From Trichoplax sp. H2 (Eukaryota; Placozoa; Uniplacotomia; Trichoplacea), in contig NOWV01000072.1 of NCBI GenBank assembly GCA_003344405.1, positions 124,001 through 188,000 on the forward strand: a DNA stretch of 64,000 nt, in the 5' to 3' direction. Positions 25,001 through 36,900 of this stretch are shown in pieces (within the stretch, counting starts at the first letter, position 1; every line of letters starts with the position of its first letter). A program made the translations under genes and the position numbers. The notes under the pieces are model-generated. The model had not been told where the DNA came from. It did no database searches and saw only the letters and a list, made by a program, of their open reading frames with translations.

Positions 25001-27968
25001 TCTAGTACTCCTCTTTATACTGTTTTATGTAAATTCTGAGTAACTTTCTCGAGATTAAAGTGATCTCAGTAAGAGCAAGTTATACCTGCAAGCTAATATA
25101 AAACAGCATTATAATATAGCAGTATTTCAAATATTTTCAAAAGTCTTGCTCTAACGTTCCAAATATGATGAAATCCAAAATTTAGAAACAGTCTTTTAAG
25201 AAACACGATTAAAAACGCCTTAAAAAATTATGTTAGCATAACATGAAATAGAGCTATTGTTAAGTCACTATTCAATAAGTTCATCCGATAGGTCTCGAAC
25301 TTAATTCTTAAAAATTCAAATATACAATCTAGTTTTACGCATATAAAGCTATACTTACTTTTTCGTAAAATAACATTTGCATAGAGATACTATTGTTTCT
25401 GTAGGCGTAGCGTTTAAGCTAATGACATGGAACTATGCATCCCATCATAGGACAGAAATAATTTGGATGCTCCTGACGAGGTCCCCTGGAAAATGTTCTT
25501 CAGCATGCTTGATATGGAATTTCACAAAAGAACTGAAAGAAGTCTAGATAACGAACATGAGCAATGCCTTCGGGAATTATACTGCAGTAAATAGAGATTA
25601 AAATTTAAGTACTATATTCAGTAACTTCATCACTCACGTTATGTGTCACATATAGATTAGATCGTATCATAATTTAAAAGATATCAGTTATTTGCAACTT
25701 CTTATTACTAAAGGCTTATTAATCCTTCCTGCGAGGCAGTCTTAGCTTAGTAGCATAGCAATATTGATATACCAATAGTATATGTATTTTCAGGTTAATG
25801 AGTTGAATATACTTTGTGCTTGCAGATATACTCTATCGCACATACTATTCGAAATCCATATAGTCAATTTAGGAAAAGAATAAATAATTGATGCAAATAT
25901 TATATTTATTAATCTTCTCCTTTTAAGATATCAACGAAATAGCAGAAACAGATCCAAACCAACTTCGTGTAACCCGGAAGGATTTTTATAGAGTACGTGT
26001 TAGTGATTAGTCCGTTCTAATTAGTATAGTTTCACTTAGGCAAATATTAGTAATCAAGATATTTAATATTATTAATAATATGCAATTTAAGATATGATTG
26101 AATATTTAGGGCAAAGATTTACAATTCACTATCATCTATACCACTATAGTCATTGAAATAATACAACTTGCCTAAGAATCCTGATAATTTCATCATGATT
26201 GCTATAGTCATCACAACATAATCATCCAATAAGCGGATTGACCAGTCCTACATTTTGGAAATGGCTATATGGCATCTTAGAAATGCTAGAAAAGAGAAGC
26301 ACGATAGAAATTAGGAGTTTGTGGAAAAATGGGTAAAGTCCATTAAAAAATTAATTAGTCGATTATCAAGTAAAGTACAGAACTAATAGTAACATATTTA
26401 GAATTAATCAATAGATTATCAAAATTATAATAGTCACATATCTCATTTTTAAGACATATTGTCGGATTTGTGACAAAATCCCGAGTAAGAGAAATACTAC
26501 GCTCAAGAACGCCAGGCACTTTCTTGATACGATTTAGTACCAGGGTTTATAAAGCTTTAAGTTTCTGCTTTGTTACAGGTATGAGATTTAACGTCAACAA
26601 AGTTTATTATCATAGTATAACAGTATATTGCTTGCCAAACTTTAATTAATTTGTAAAAATTTTCATAACATGGATATGCAAAACAATAATAGAAAGGGGC
26701 GATATCCAGTTACCTGAACCTTTAGACGAGAAGATGCTTACTGTTCCCAAAAAATCATTAGCGGAAACGTAAGTACTTTCGCCACATACAAGCTTTCCAA
26801 TACACAAGCACAATGGCTGTATAGGTTGAAAGATACGAGTACTTTAATTTAATGATAGTTAATTGATGTAATCATTTTCCTTTTTAGTTGTATAATATCT
26901 TAATATGCTTCCAAGGATTTCTTTACGACTAACTATATTTTAATTACTATTAAGTATTCAATTACGTAGCGAAACACGTTTAAAATTGCTAAAATGTTAC
27001 AATATTGGCAAAAGAAAAGATCGATATTAGTTTCTGAGATCAAAAATAATTTAAGAATTATAGATAAGTTAAAATGTCTAAAAAATATTATCTTAACTAC
27101 TACATCGGATCTTAAAAATTTATTGATTCTTTACACCTCAATCGTAATTCAAAATTTACTAAGTTTGAAGAACAGTCTTTTCTTTATAATCTTTTGTTAT
27201 ATCATCTAGAATTAATGGTATTCGGAACTTAGCAGTCTATTACCCTACCATGGCACCAAAATCTGATGTTGCCGATCAATGTAAGCGAAATAGATTTATT
27301 ATTCTGATGGATGGTGAAATAACGTTAATATCAAGCGATAGCAATTACATTATATTTTATCCATTCTTAGTAAAAACGCACTTGAACTAAATACCTTCCT
27401 TAATCCAAATGATTGTTGTATTCAATTTTATTATCTAGGATTTTAGAAAACTAGGTTAATTAATTAGAGCCAAATATAGTGAAATTTTACAGATTAGTCA
27501 CAATTTTTATTGCTAGGCCAAGGCTAAGAAGATCAACTTATCCGGCTAAGTATTACTTTCGAATCCCTCTACAAATTAAATTCGGTTATAGTAATAGTAA
27601 AAGACTATTACTCGGTCATTACAGTTAGATATTTAAATTAGTTAGAACGAAGTCTTACAATGACGAAAGGGCTATTTAAACTAATACTTATTTAAGTGGA
27701 TCACTCAAAATTAATCTACTTTATCACAATCTCAGTGACAACATTTCGATCAAGTTCTAAACGAGAATCATCATGAAATTTAGTTCAATTGTACCTTTAC
27801 TAAATTCTAGAAATGTTACGTTTACGAGTTAAAGTCAATAACCATCCTTTATTCTGTAAACTATTAGGCGGCCAAATTGATAATGTTGGATCCAGCCCTC
27901 CCTCCCATCATCCAGAACCTGATGATGGTTACGACTCAAGATTTCGTGTTCTTTTTTCGGTGTTCTAA
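19015..27968 (+). CDS. STAT: STAT transcription factor lacking a transactivation domain
   Basis: Signal transducer and activator of transcription: latent in the cytoplasm, phosphorylated on a C-terminal Tyr, dimerises through SH2 and enters the nucleus. Exons: 19015-19142, 19548-19707, 20115-20192, 20958-21053, 21142-21310, 21687-21757, 22299-22447, 22574-22625, 22695-22801, 22921-23001, 23095-23154, 23435-23519, 23757-23810, 24319-24366, 24511-24585, 24812-24904, 25451-25586, 25928-25992, 26208-26332, 26454-26536, 26579-26614, 26693-26768, 26970-26995, 27236-27280, 27868-27968. They total 2199 nt, about 732 residues, with phase continuous throughout. The N-domain shows FPIEIRIRFNNWIQ; exons 3 to 9 are helical coiled coil; exons 10 to 16 form the DNA-binding fold (LVTEKK, SLPIILTVNSNQ, SAWGTIIWDS); the linker has FWKWLYGILEML and SLWKNG; SH2 has HIVGFVTKSR and PGTFLIRFS with the invariant Arg. 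Exon 25 carries DDGYDSRF, the candidate phospho-Tyr, and stops 11 residues later. Exon 4 may start at 20970 instead. The exon 1-2 junction is the least sure. Confidence 0.88.
26454..26536 (+). other. STAT SH2 core exon
   Basis: Encodes the start of the SH2 domain: HIVGFVTKSRVREILRSRTP, then GTFLIRF. Vertebrate STATs read YIMGFISKERERAIL..PPGTFLLRFSES here. The Arg of LIRF is the phosphotyrosine-binding residue. The donor inside the Ser codon (A|gtacca) is chosen because it keeps phase with 26579-26614. Confidence 0.9.
27868..27968 (+). other. STAT terminal exon with candidate phospho-tyrosine
   Basis: A phase-1 exon after an ag at 27866-27867, encoding a Pro/Ser-rich linker and DDGYDSRF before TAA. 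It is noticeably richer in G and C than the surrounding DNA. It continues the split Cys codon left by exon 24 (FYYPTMAPKSDVADQ, the STAT YLYPDIPKEEA region). No transactivation segment follows. Confidence 0.8.
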
Positions 27969-28055
27969 AAACTAAACTTGCAATGATGAGCTCATCTTAA
28001 ACATCGTATATTGCTAATATTAGACACCCTTTAGTTGTTACTGCTCGATATGGCA

Positions 28056-28688
28056 GTGTGACAGTGTTATATACTGTATTAGAGTAGAAATATCTATGTT
28101 AGGATAATTCTCTTAACCTATCCTTATTTAGTTAACTTCTAATTTGGATATACTGTGTTTTAATATAGCACTGACTTTTTATGACAGTGACACTTATACA
28201 CATAATGAAATTAATAGTTATAATAAGGAATGCAAATCATCTACTTACAGTTCGAATCATTGTGATTGTACCTTACTTATAGTAGATTGTAAATCATCGT
28301 GGAAATGTTCCGTGATAGGACATATCGTAATCTGACTATTGTGTATTAGTCATCAGATGTCTATGTTCGTAAATACTGATGTCTGCATTAAGGGAGCAGT
28401 AGCTAAAATTAATATCTAATTCAGTAAATGATTCCAAAGTTAATCGTACTAACTATGACTCATGAACTACTGAGGAAGAATATATAAATGCAGTATATCG
28501 TGTAATAAAGAAGATTCTCAAACTTAGTGTTTAACGTTAAATACGATACGTTTAAGTCTTTGTGTAGTCTGCTAGTAGAGCAAAAGTGTTTCTGATAGTG
28601 CAGATATCGTTCCTTGATACGTGGTTCAAGGAGTTGACTTATTGATCGTTTATTACGTTATCTTGTTGCAAAGCTGTTTTGTGACAGG
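28056..28688 (+). repeat. Dispersed ~600-bp element, copy 2
   Basis: Nearly identical to 15652-16290, including the 63-codon frame (28144-28335), and in the same orientation. It begins about 90 bp after the STAT stop codon, so it probably contributes to the STAT 3' flank or UTR. The high identity to copy 1 suggests recent transposition or gene conversion. Confidence 0.85.
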
Positions 28689-29220
28689 CAGCCTTGCTAA
28701 AATATCGATTACTGATATTAGATACTATTGACTACTAACGATGGTTGATTATTCAAGTAGAAGACATCAGTCTACAATATTGTATTTATGAAGATATACT
28801 ACACTTTGCTGAGTTATCCATTAGTGGAGGAGCAATTGTATCTTAACCAGGTAGACTCGTACTGAATGATCTAATAAGAATCTCTATCCATAATTTTTTC
28901 TATCAATCATTTAATTGCAACGGTAAGAAATCTTTGAGCAGTCAATAGATTAAACAAACTATATCTAATTACAATTCTGGATCCGTCATTTCTTTGCGTT
29001 TAAGATGCTTGCATATTAGATTTTTCATTTTGTTATGATTATGCAATGCTATCATATAATTAACTAATATATCAGCGTTATGCTTAAATGATGCTTATTA
29101 ACGTCCATGTAGATTTACTTCTTCTCGATTCAATGTAAAGTTGTGATTATGCGGGATCGATCCCTCTAGAAATTGATTTAGAAATTGCTAATTAATAAAG
29201 ACGCTAAATAGTAGATGAAT
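28689..29220. other. Intergenic DNA, nothing recognised
   Basis: AT-rich stretch between two repeat copies with no supported exon or RNA gene. Confidence 0.4.
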
Positions 29221-29224
29221 AAGT

Positions 29225-29745
29225 TTCACGGTACGAACTACCATGAAGAGTCAAATGACTAAATTTAGTGAGCTAACATTTATGTATGGCGATAACTATT
29301 AATGCCTTACAGTGTGAACCACGGTAGTTATTATTTCCTACAGTAAATTATGTTGCACTATAGTAAGAGTTCTCATTTAGTAACTGATGCTAATTGATTA
29401 TAATTATAGTGCTATGTCTTGTGACACTTATCATTAATATTGCTAAGATATTCAATTATAGATGATAACATAAATAATTCTGTGAATGAACAAACTGTAG
29501 TCTAATTATCTAGAATCATTCTGTAAATGTCTACGACTATAAATATCTCTGTATTAATTTAGCTGTCCAGTATAAATTATATTTCATAATCTTATGATAA
29601 CTCATTCATGCTAGCTGCTGCCAAAGGGTATTTAAGCTCGGCAGATAGCTGAATAAAATCAAAATCCTTTAGTCGCTTAACGTAGAATCTAAGGCATCTA
29701 AATTCTTATGGGATAGTTAGGAGATACTGAATCCCGTAGACTTTA
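29225..29745 (-). repeat. Hairpin-ended dispersed element, minus-strand copy
   Basis: The reverse complement matches 60945-61332 and 58735-59085. Shared landmarks, read on the minus strand, are gggattcagtatc at the left, ttcagctatctgccgagctt in the middle, and ggtagttcgtaccgtg at the right. The right end is a small inverted repeat around a gttcg-like centre. No protein is encoded, so it is probably a MITE-like element. Confidence 0.7.
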
Positions 29746-30820
29746 GCAATTTAAAGATTATTTTTACGATATCCTCGACATGAAGCTGGTTTGTGACAAT
29801 AATTCATACGTTAACCGGAGTATTTCGAGCAATTAGCCACTACCGCAATTAAACCGATAAATATTTATAGATTGATGCAAATAATCACTAGTATCCCAGG
29901 TTTCCCATACAACGCTTATTTAACAATAAAACTACAACATGCTTACTCATTCAAAGAGTGATTGTACTGGCTGAACACTTGAATAAACTCCTTTAAATCC
30001 TATCCAAACTTGGTCTAAAAGCTTCGATGAGATTAAAACTGCTTTCGGATTAGCTATTATACTAGTCTGTAGTGGCTTTCGCTAATTACTTTAGCAACGC
30101 GTGTTAAAGTTCTACAGTAATTTTGAAAGTCTGCGTAGCATAAATTATTCTGTTATAATTCATAAAGCAATTCGCGGTCGAGCTGACTAATTAGTGGATT
30201 AGCGAGTTAGTTGTTCTGAAAGTAACTTTTATGCCAGATTGAGGATTCGTGAAATAAAATTGCTGCAGTACTTATTTAAGAAGTAATTAGGGTACTGCAG
30301 CGGCTAAGCTAATTTGTCAATGGAGTTAAGAAGATTACTACAAAGTATCTAAAGCTCCAAGTAATAATTACGAGCAGTTGTTTTAGAATCACTGTATGTA
30401 TTCGATACTAAGATAGCATACTTTATACTTAGAATGGTCTTGGATGTCAAGACCAAGCTTACAATAAAGTAATTTAAAGCTATGACTGTTGTAGGTGACT
30501 ACGATATAACCGATCAAGAAATTCCAAAATTCGAAAAAAATTAGAACTTTAACAGACCTTTATACAAAGACAATCCACACAACCCTCTACAATAGATGAA
30601 TACAGCTACTAGAAACAAATGCTACACAATCCAAATTTGCCTGCTTAAATACTTTTCGTATCATTTGCAGCTACAATCTGCATAGCAACTCTCTACCTTA
30701 ATTTATACATCTATGCACATTATTATTAGTAACAACGTTTTGCGACCATCTATAATCGAATATGATTACTGCTGTGTTAATGTAGATATTAATTTAACCA
30801 GCTGAAGTACTATGAAATAG
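29746..30820. other. Intergenic DNA, nothing recognised
   Basis: AT-rich, no supported genes. A short palindromic pair (ctgcagtac at 30262-30270 and gtactgcag at 30292-30300) may fold into a hairpin but has no clear role. Confidence 0.35.
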
Positions 30821-30822
30821 CC

Positions 30823-31131
30823 ATATCCTAATACATGAGCTACATATCTATCTTCAATAGTGATTCAACATCCTACATTATACGCGTATGTTCATCTGCA
30901 TTCTAATATATAATCTTCAGTTAAAGTCAATGACTATGTAATGAAAGTATCTCATAATTAACTATCGTAGTTAAACTAAGCTCAAAGGGAAGTGAAGTCT
31001 TTCCTCATATGAGGTCATCTTCGCAATTCTTGAATACATTTCGTTAAATCCATTTTGACAATATAATTAATTACAATCAGGCTAGAGTCATCAAACGGAA
31101 TACTTTTCTAAAATAGAACATCATTATCTTC
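30823..31131. repeat. Left copy of a duplication flanking an assembly gap
   Basis: The sequence from tatcctaatacatgagctac up to the first N is repeated almost exactly from 31152. The left copy lacks a segment of about 95 bp that is present in the right copy at about 31304-31397. Elsewhere only single-base differences are seen. Confidence 0.9.
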
Positions 31132-31151
31132 NNNNNNNNNNNNNNNNNNNN
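31132..31151. other. Assembly gap, 20 N
   Basis: Twenty undetermined bases join two stretches that are copies of each other. The round size suggests a placeholder gap rather than a measured one. Confidence 0.97.
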
Positions 31152-31552
31152 TATCCTAATACATGAGCTACATATCTATCTTCAATAGTGATTCAACATC
31201 CTACACTATACGCGTATGTTCATCTGCATTCTAATATATAATCTTCAGTTAAAGTCAATGACTATGTAATGAAAGTATCTCATAATTAACTATCGTAGTT
31301 AAATGGTATTCTATAAAACGCTTTTATTACAAGCTTTTAAAAATAGTAGAGCAATAATTAATTACAACAATAATCTGGTTTAAAATCTAAAGTATTCCAA
31401 GCTCAAAGGGAAGTGAAGTCTTCCCTCATATGAGGTCATCTTCGCAATTCTTGAATACATTTCGTTAAATTCATTTTGACAATATAATTAATTACAATCA
31501 GGCTAGAGTCATCAAACGGAATACTTTTCTAAAATAGAACATCATTATCTTC
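31152..31552. repeat. Right copy of the gap-flanking duplication
   Basis: Repeats 30823-31131 in the same orientation with an extra block of about 95 bp (tggtattctataaaacgctt and onward). This is the pattern expected if two haplotypes with an indel polymorphism were placed end to end. Confidence 0.9.
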
Positions 31553-33965
31553 TACAATCCGAATCATCCTACTTAAAACATCACTATTCTTCTATTAATG
31601 TCCAGCACCATTTCCACTATTATAGTATATCATGTCAAATATAACTTGTACCACAACCAGCCAATTGGCTAATATTAGTCATCAACAACTTTTAATATAC
31701 TGTAGTAGTAAACAATCATCTAATATTAGCATCGCGATAATATTTATTCTTAGTAACCTGACTATATCAAATAGAGCTAGCCTTGTAATCAAATATAGGA
31801 TGCCTCGCTATAGATTATGAGCTAATAAATAAGACTTTTGAAAACTTAGAAAGCTACTGTATTGTACATCATAATAAACTTGGCTAGTAATCTAAAATCC
31901 AACACTAAGTTACGTTACAGTGGTATGAATCTGTTATAGATTACTTAATATCGTACCCTAGCGTATTAATCTTAACTTTTAGATTTTAGTATTCTTGTTA
32001 CAAGCAAATAATGATGATAAAGTCTATATGTTTTGAGTTTTAGGTCGACATTTTTGTTCGTTATCGACGATCGCTAAATCGTTGTTAAAATGTTTCGAAA
32101 GGCATTACATTATTAAACTAATCGAACTGTAGAAATATTTTACAGTATCAATGTCACAATTTCACTTCTGCAACAAGGTAACGTACAGTAAAAATCTATA
32201 AGTAGCTACTGACTTAAACGCCCTTATACTTAACGTTAAACACAAAGCAAAATACTGTAAAGATGAAACTTTTATTAGCAAAGATACATCTACAGCTTTT
32301 TACCACACCACTCAACTCAGATGTTCCCGTTTATATAGGAACCGTCTAATTTGTAAACAACAACAGTATTATTATTATACCTTACTAGGAGAAACATCTC
32401 GAACTGAGATATTCCTTACATAGCTTTTCTATCAGTAAATATTTTGAATCTCTTACTCATACTTAATCTTAATCTAAGCTCGTAGGTAGTCTAATTCAAC
32501 TATCATCAACTAGAACTTGAATCATCTTACTGCTGTCTATCACACAATAACAATCAATATCAAATATGTAATGAACTATTACAAACAACATCCACGTTAA
32601 GGGATTACTTATCTTACCTAGCACTACAAATATGGATATTCTACATACTAGCTACTACAGTACTTATTAAACTATCCTAATGACAACGCAACACTGTAAC
32701 AATAGCAGAGAAATTCAGTATCTAAGAATGTGAAAGAGATTTGCGGTTAGATTAAATCTTTTTCCTTAATATGCATTTAGATATAATAATTATCGCTTAT
32801 TGCACGCCATTGATCATGATCCTATTCATGTTACATTACTTATTGCTCTAATATATGCAAATAAATTATTAGTTTATGTTGCTTCAGTTAATTAATTGCC
32901 GTATATGTCATGTAGAGATTTAATGGAAAGTATTAAAACTCAACTATCAAGCCTATCTGTCTCTCATCGTTTCCTCTACAAATTTGTGATCGATAATCTT
33001 ATACATATTATCACCATTTTTAACCTACCAATCAGTCATTTGGCGCAGTAATTTACGGAATTCTGGACTCCATTACGCTATTTTGATTCTATCACTATAC
33101 TCGCATACGTATAAATAAGAAACGGTGAGCTTGAAGTTTATGAAATAATATACTCTGCTAGCAGTTAATTGATTCGATACTTACTTTTTATCCTAACATA
33201 TGATCTCAATCATATGTATAATCTATGGCAGTAATTCTTAATGCCTTCTGTATGATTTTTGGCTAATAAATACCCTTCACAGCAAGATCATTCGAAAATT
33301 ATTTTAGTTATCAGTGAAAAATAATTAAGGATGACAATTAAACAGGTATGGAACGTAATAAGAAATCTGAAATGTATTAAAATTAACGCTATCATTGTTA
33401 CGCGTCTGTAACTGAATCTTATGCAATCTTACACATGAAATATGAAGAATATTAGGAGTATCTATCTGGAATAATTACTCCATAATTAGTTAGATCGGCT
33501 ATTGCATTATGAAAGAATTTAAATAATAGTTATTTGACTAGAATAGTATTATATTCTTGCTACATCTATAGTAGCAATACTAATTGTAAATAATCGCGCA
33601 GTTATAAATTATTCATAAAGTTAAAATGGTGTGATTAAGTAGAACAATAAGCCCTAAGCAGCCATGATAAATGACTCATTTATTAATGAAATGAAATCAT
33701 TAGTAACGATAGCAACTCCTTTCAAAGCAAGGTTACCGTAGTCTAACAGAATTGATATAGTGTGAACCGTATAAAGCACATATGCTATATGCTAAATTGA
33801 TGAAATGCTATTATCTCTTTCGTCACATTGAAAACTATTAAAGGGTGTCTCTGCTTGAATTCAATCAATTTTTCAAAATCTTCTCTTGAGAACTTTCAGC
33901 AAAAGCCAGTTTTACTACCTATACTGACTTTTAATTTGACTTAGCAAAGTACTGGATGATTCATT
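31553..33965. other. Intergenic DNA upstream of gene B
   Basis: AT-rich; contains the promoter region of gene B. No supported exon. The 62-codon frame at 31632-31820 has no recognisable similarity. Confidence 0.45.
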
Positions 33966-36900
33966 ATGATTAAGCCAAAACTAGCAAGTGATGTTAAAAA
34001 TAAATTTCAGCATAAAGTTGTTAGTAGTAGTAGTAGCAAAGTTATGGAATTAGAAACTATACCTGAGAAAGAGGATCGAAATTTCTTATCAAGCCCTCCA
34101 ATTAAGTTAAAATTTTTTTCTAAGTTTAACAAAACTTATCCATCAACGTTAACGAGAATTACGACTAAAAATTTCGTCGATCCTGACTTGATCCCTCTTT
34201 ACCAGGTTAGCCAAAATATACTGTCTATGATATCAGAATTTGTAAGCAAACAAAGTTACGCATCAAATGAGTCATTTTCATAGAAGACTACCTATACGAG
34301 TAATCATTAGAGACTGATAGTTATGCATCTTACACTTGATATGGTAACTCCTCTAAACAATTATGAACTAATTTGCACTGAGATTTACAAATAATTTACA
34401 ATTCATTTTCTGTATTTAAAATATGTTGGTAGTAATACGATAGCGAGCCACATAGCTTATTGCCTTTCTAAAACGCCTTTTGATGGATTTTTCGATGCTT
34501 TTCCTATCAATTAAGCATTTTATTCTACAGGATATTATTTATTCTATTACTTCAGCGACTGCAAGTATGATATTGATTTCTTTAAAAACTTATACTAATT
34601 ATATGGTTAAATTCCTTTTGATTGGGAAATTACGAAATAGAATTTTATCGTACCACTTCAGTTCCCCAGCTACTATATTAAATTTTCAAGCCTAATAATG
34701 AACTCGACCTTGTTACATTCAAATATTTTAATTAACAAGCAATTATGAAGTATAAGAATTAGTATGAGCTTAAGCTTGAGATAAAATTAAAGATATTAAA
34801 TCAACTCTACTAAAAGAAAGAGTCTCTTGTATATCTTATATCGATTCAGTCTTCGCTTTTCCCAATTAATCAACTAGTTTATTCTATAGGATATTGTTTC
34901 ATTAATTCAATGGCTACAATCATGATATCAGTTTCTTTAGGAGCATATACTAGTTATATGTATAACTTTCTTTTGATTAGGAAATCACAAAATATAATCT
35001 TACCTATTCAGTCCTTTAGCTGCTATATTAAATTTCCAAGCTTGACAATAAACTCCAACTTGTTACTTTCAAACATTTTAATTACCTAGTAATTGCAGAA
35101 TATTATAGCTTATATGAGCTTTAGCATAAGATAATAAAGTAAAGATAACAGATGAACATTACTTAAAAAAGCAATCTCTTGCACAGAAGAATAGTTTTTG
35201 AAAAATAAGTTTCATAGACGAACGTTCTATATACACATACTAGAACGACACGAGAAACGAAATAGCTCTCTCAATTTTCAATCTGTTAGCAATTAAGTCA
35301 ATATTTCGTATAATCTTTGACTTTCTAATATTTAATATACCAGTGTTACAGTGTTATAGACAGTAATATCCAGATTATAGGGGAAATATATATATACATA
35401 CAGCATACTAAAAGTAGTAGTTAAATTTACAGAATCGAGAATAATCTTCTTACGTTATAAATCGCTTTGATTTTAACGAACTTATGGTAGATTGTAGATT
35501 ATCATGGAAATGTTCCTTAACAGGACATATCGTAATCTGACTATTTTGCATTAGTCATTAGATATCTATATTTATAAATACTGTTGTTTTCGTTAAGTAG
35601 CTGTAGATAAAAATAGCTTTTGATTCATTAGAAGGTTTCAATGTTAAATTAATATTACCTACTAGGATGTCTAATTATTGTAAAAGAGCATAAAAATGTT
35701 GTATATCGCATAATAAAGAGAGTTCTTAAATTAGTGTCTAACGTAAAATACGAGGCGTCTAAGTCTTTGTGTAGTCTACTAGTATAGGAAAAGTGGTCCT
35801 GATAGGGTAGACATTTCTCCCTGATATGAGGTTCAGGGAATCGCCTTATTGATCGAACATTACGATATCTTGTTACAGAGCTGTTTTGTAACAACCAGTA
35901 ACTGATTACAATTATTTGAAATAATTACAATGATCACCTCTATCAAGTAAGGGATCTTATTGGAAAAGAGAATAACTAGAAATAATTGACTTGAAAGATT
36001 TACAAAGTACCAAATGTTCATTACTTTCATAAGTCACTGCCTCTAATGTAACAACAATCATTAAGTAAGCCATTTTTCATCAATCATAAAGGTTTAGTTT
36101 ATGGAAAAAAGGGAATAGAATACGAAAATATAAGGCAAAATGATTTGCGGCCTATACGATATCATCAAATTTGACTCTATAAATCAATTCTTATCATTCT
36201 AATACTAAACCTCAAAGGCCTGATAAAACTGAAGATAGTAGAGATCATCTCAGTAGTTAATTACTTTTATAGAGATTAATAGAATTTTTTTATATTTTCT
36301 TTCATAAATAACGAAATATTAATTTAAAATGTTTAACAACGCTGCTATTCATATAATGTTATCAGGCCTGTAAAACCGGAAATTCAGCAGAATTAGAAGA
36401 TATTATTGGAAAAAAATACGAGCATAGACGTAAGACGTTCAAACTCGTTAATACTTTGGATGAACAACTTTTAACTCCTTTACATCATGCCACCGTCAAT
36501 CAAAATCTTGATATCATGGCTTTTCTCCTCTCTAAAGGCGCTAGTAAATATAAAATTAACTTTAAATAATTTTTAGTACTAGCATTTCAGTATTATTAAC
36601 TGTAATTTTAAAAATCCCATACGAATTTTTTATACTTTAGATATTAATGCTGTAGGCGGTAAGCTAAATAGAACTGCTCTGCTAATGGCAGTCAATTCTA
36701 ATCAGTATGAAGCTGTCCGCCATCTACTGGATGAAAACGCAGATATTTTCGCTAAGGACAGTAACTATCAGCATGTCCTGCATCTTGCCGCTCAACAAGG
36801 CAATATTCCTATAACTCGAGTATGTAGCTAGCTAAAAAAATATCTATAGGTATAACTAGGCAGTGTTACATAATTCAATTCTGCACTACCATAAATATTG

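Noticed and set aside
27517-27628. Possible STAT last exon encoding a YPAKYYFR-like tail and stop
   Set aside because: It looked like the post-SH2 region, but it needs a phase-2 junction while exon 24 ends in phase 1, and joining it gives an immediate stop. The exon at 27868 fits the phase and carries the tyrosine.
31632-31820. 62-codon plus-strand frame
   Set aside because: No similarity, ordinary intergenic composition, no neighbouring exon.
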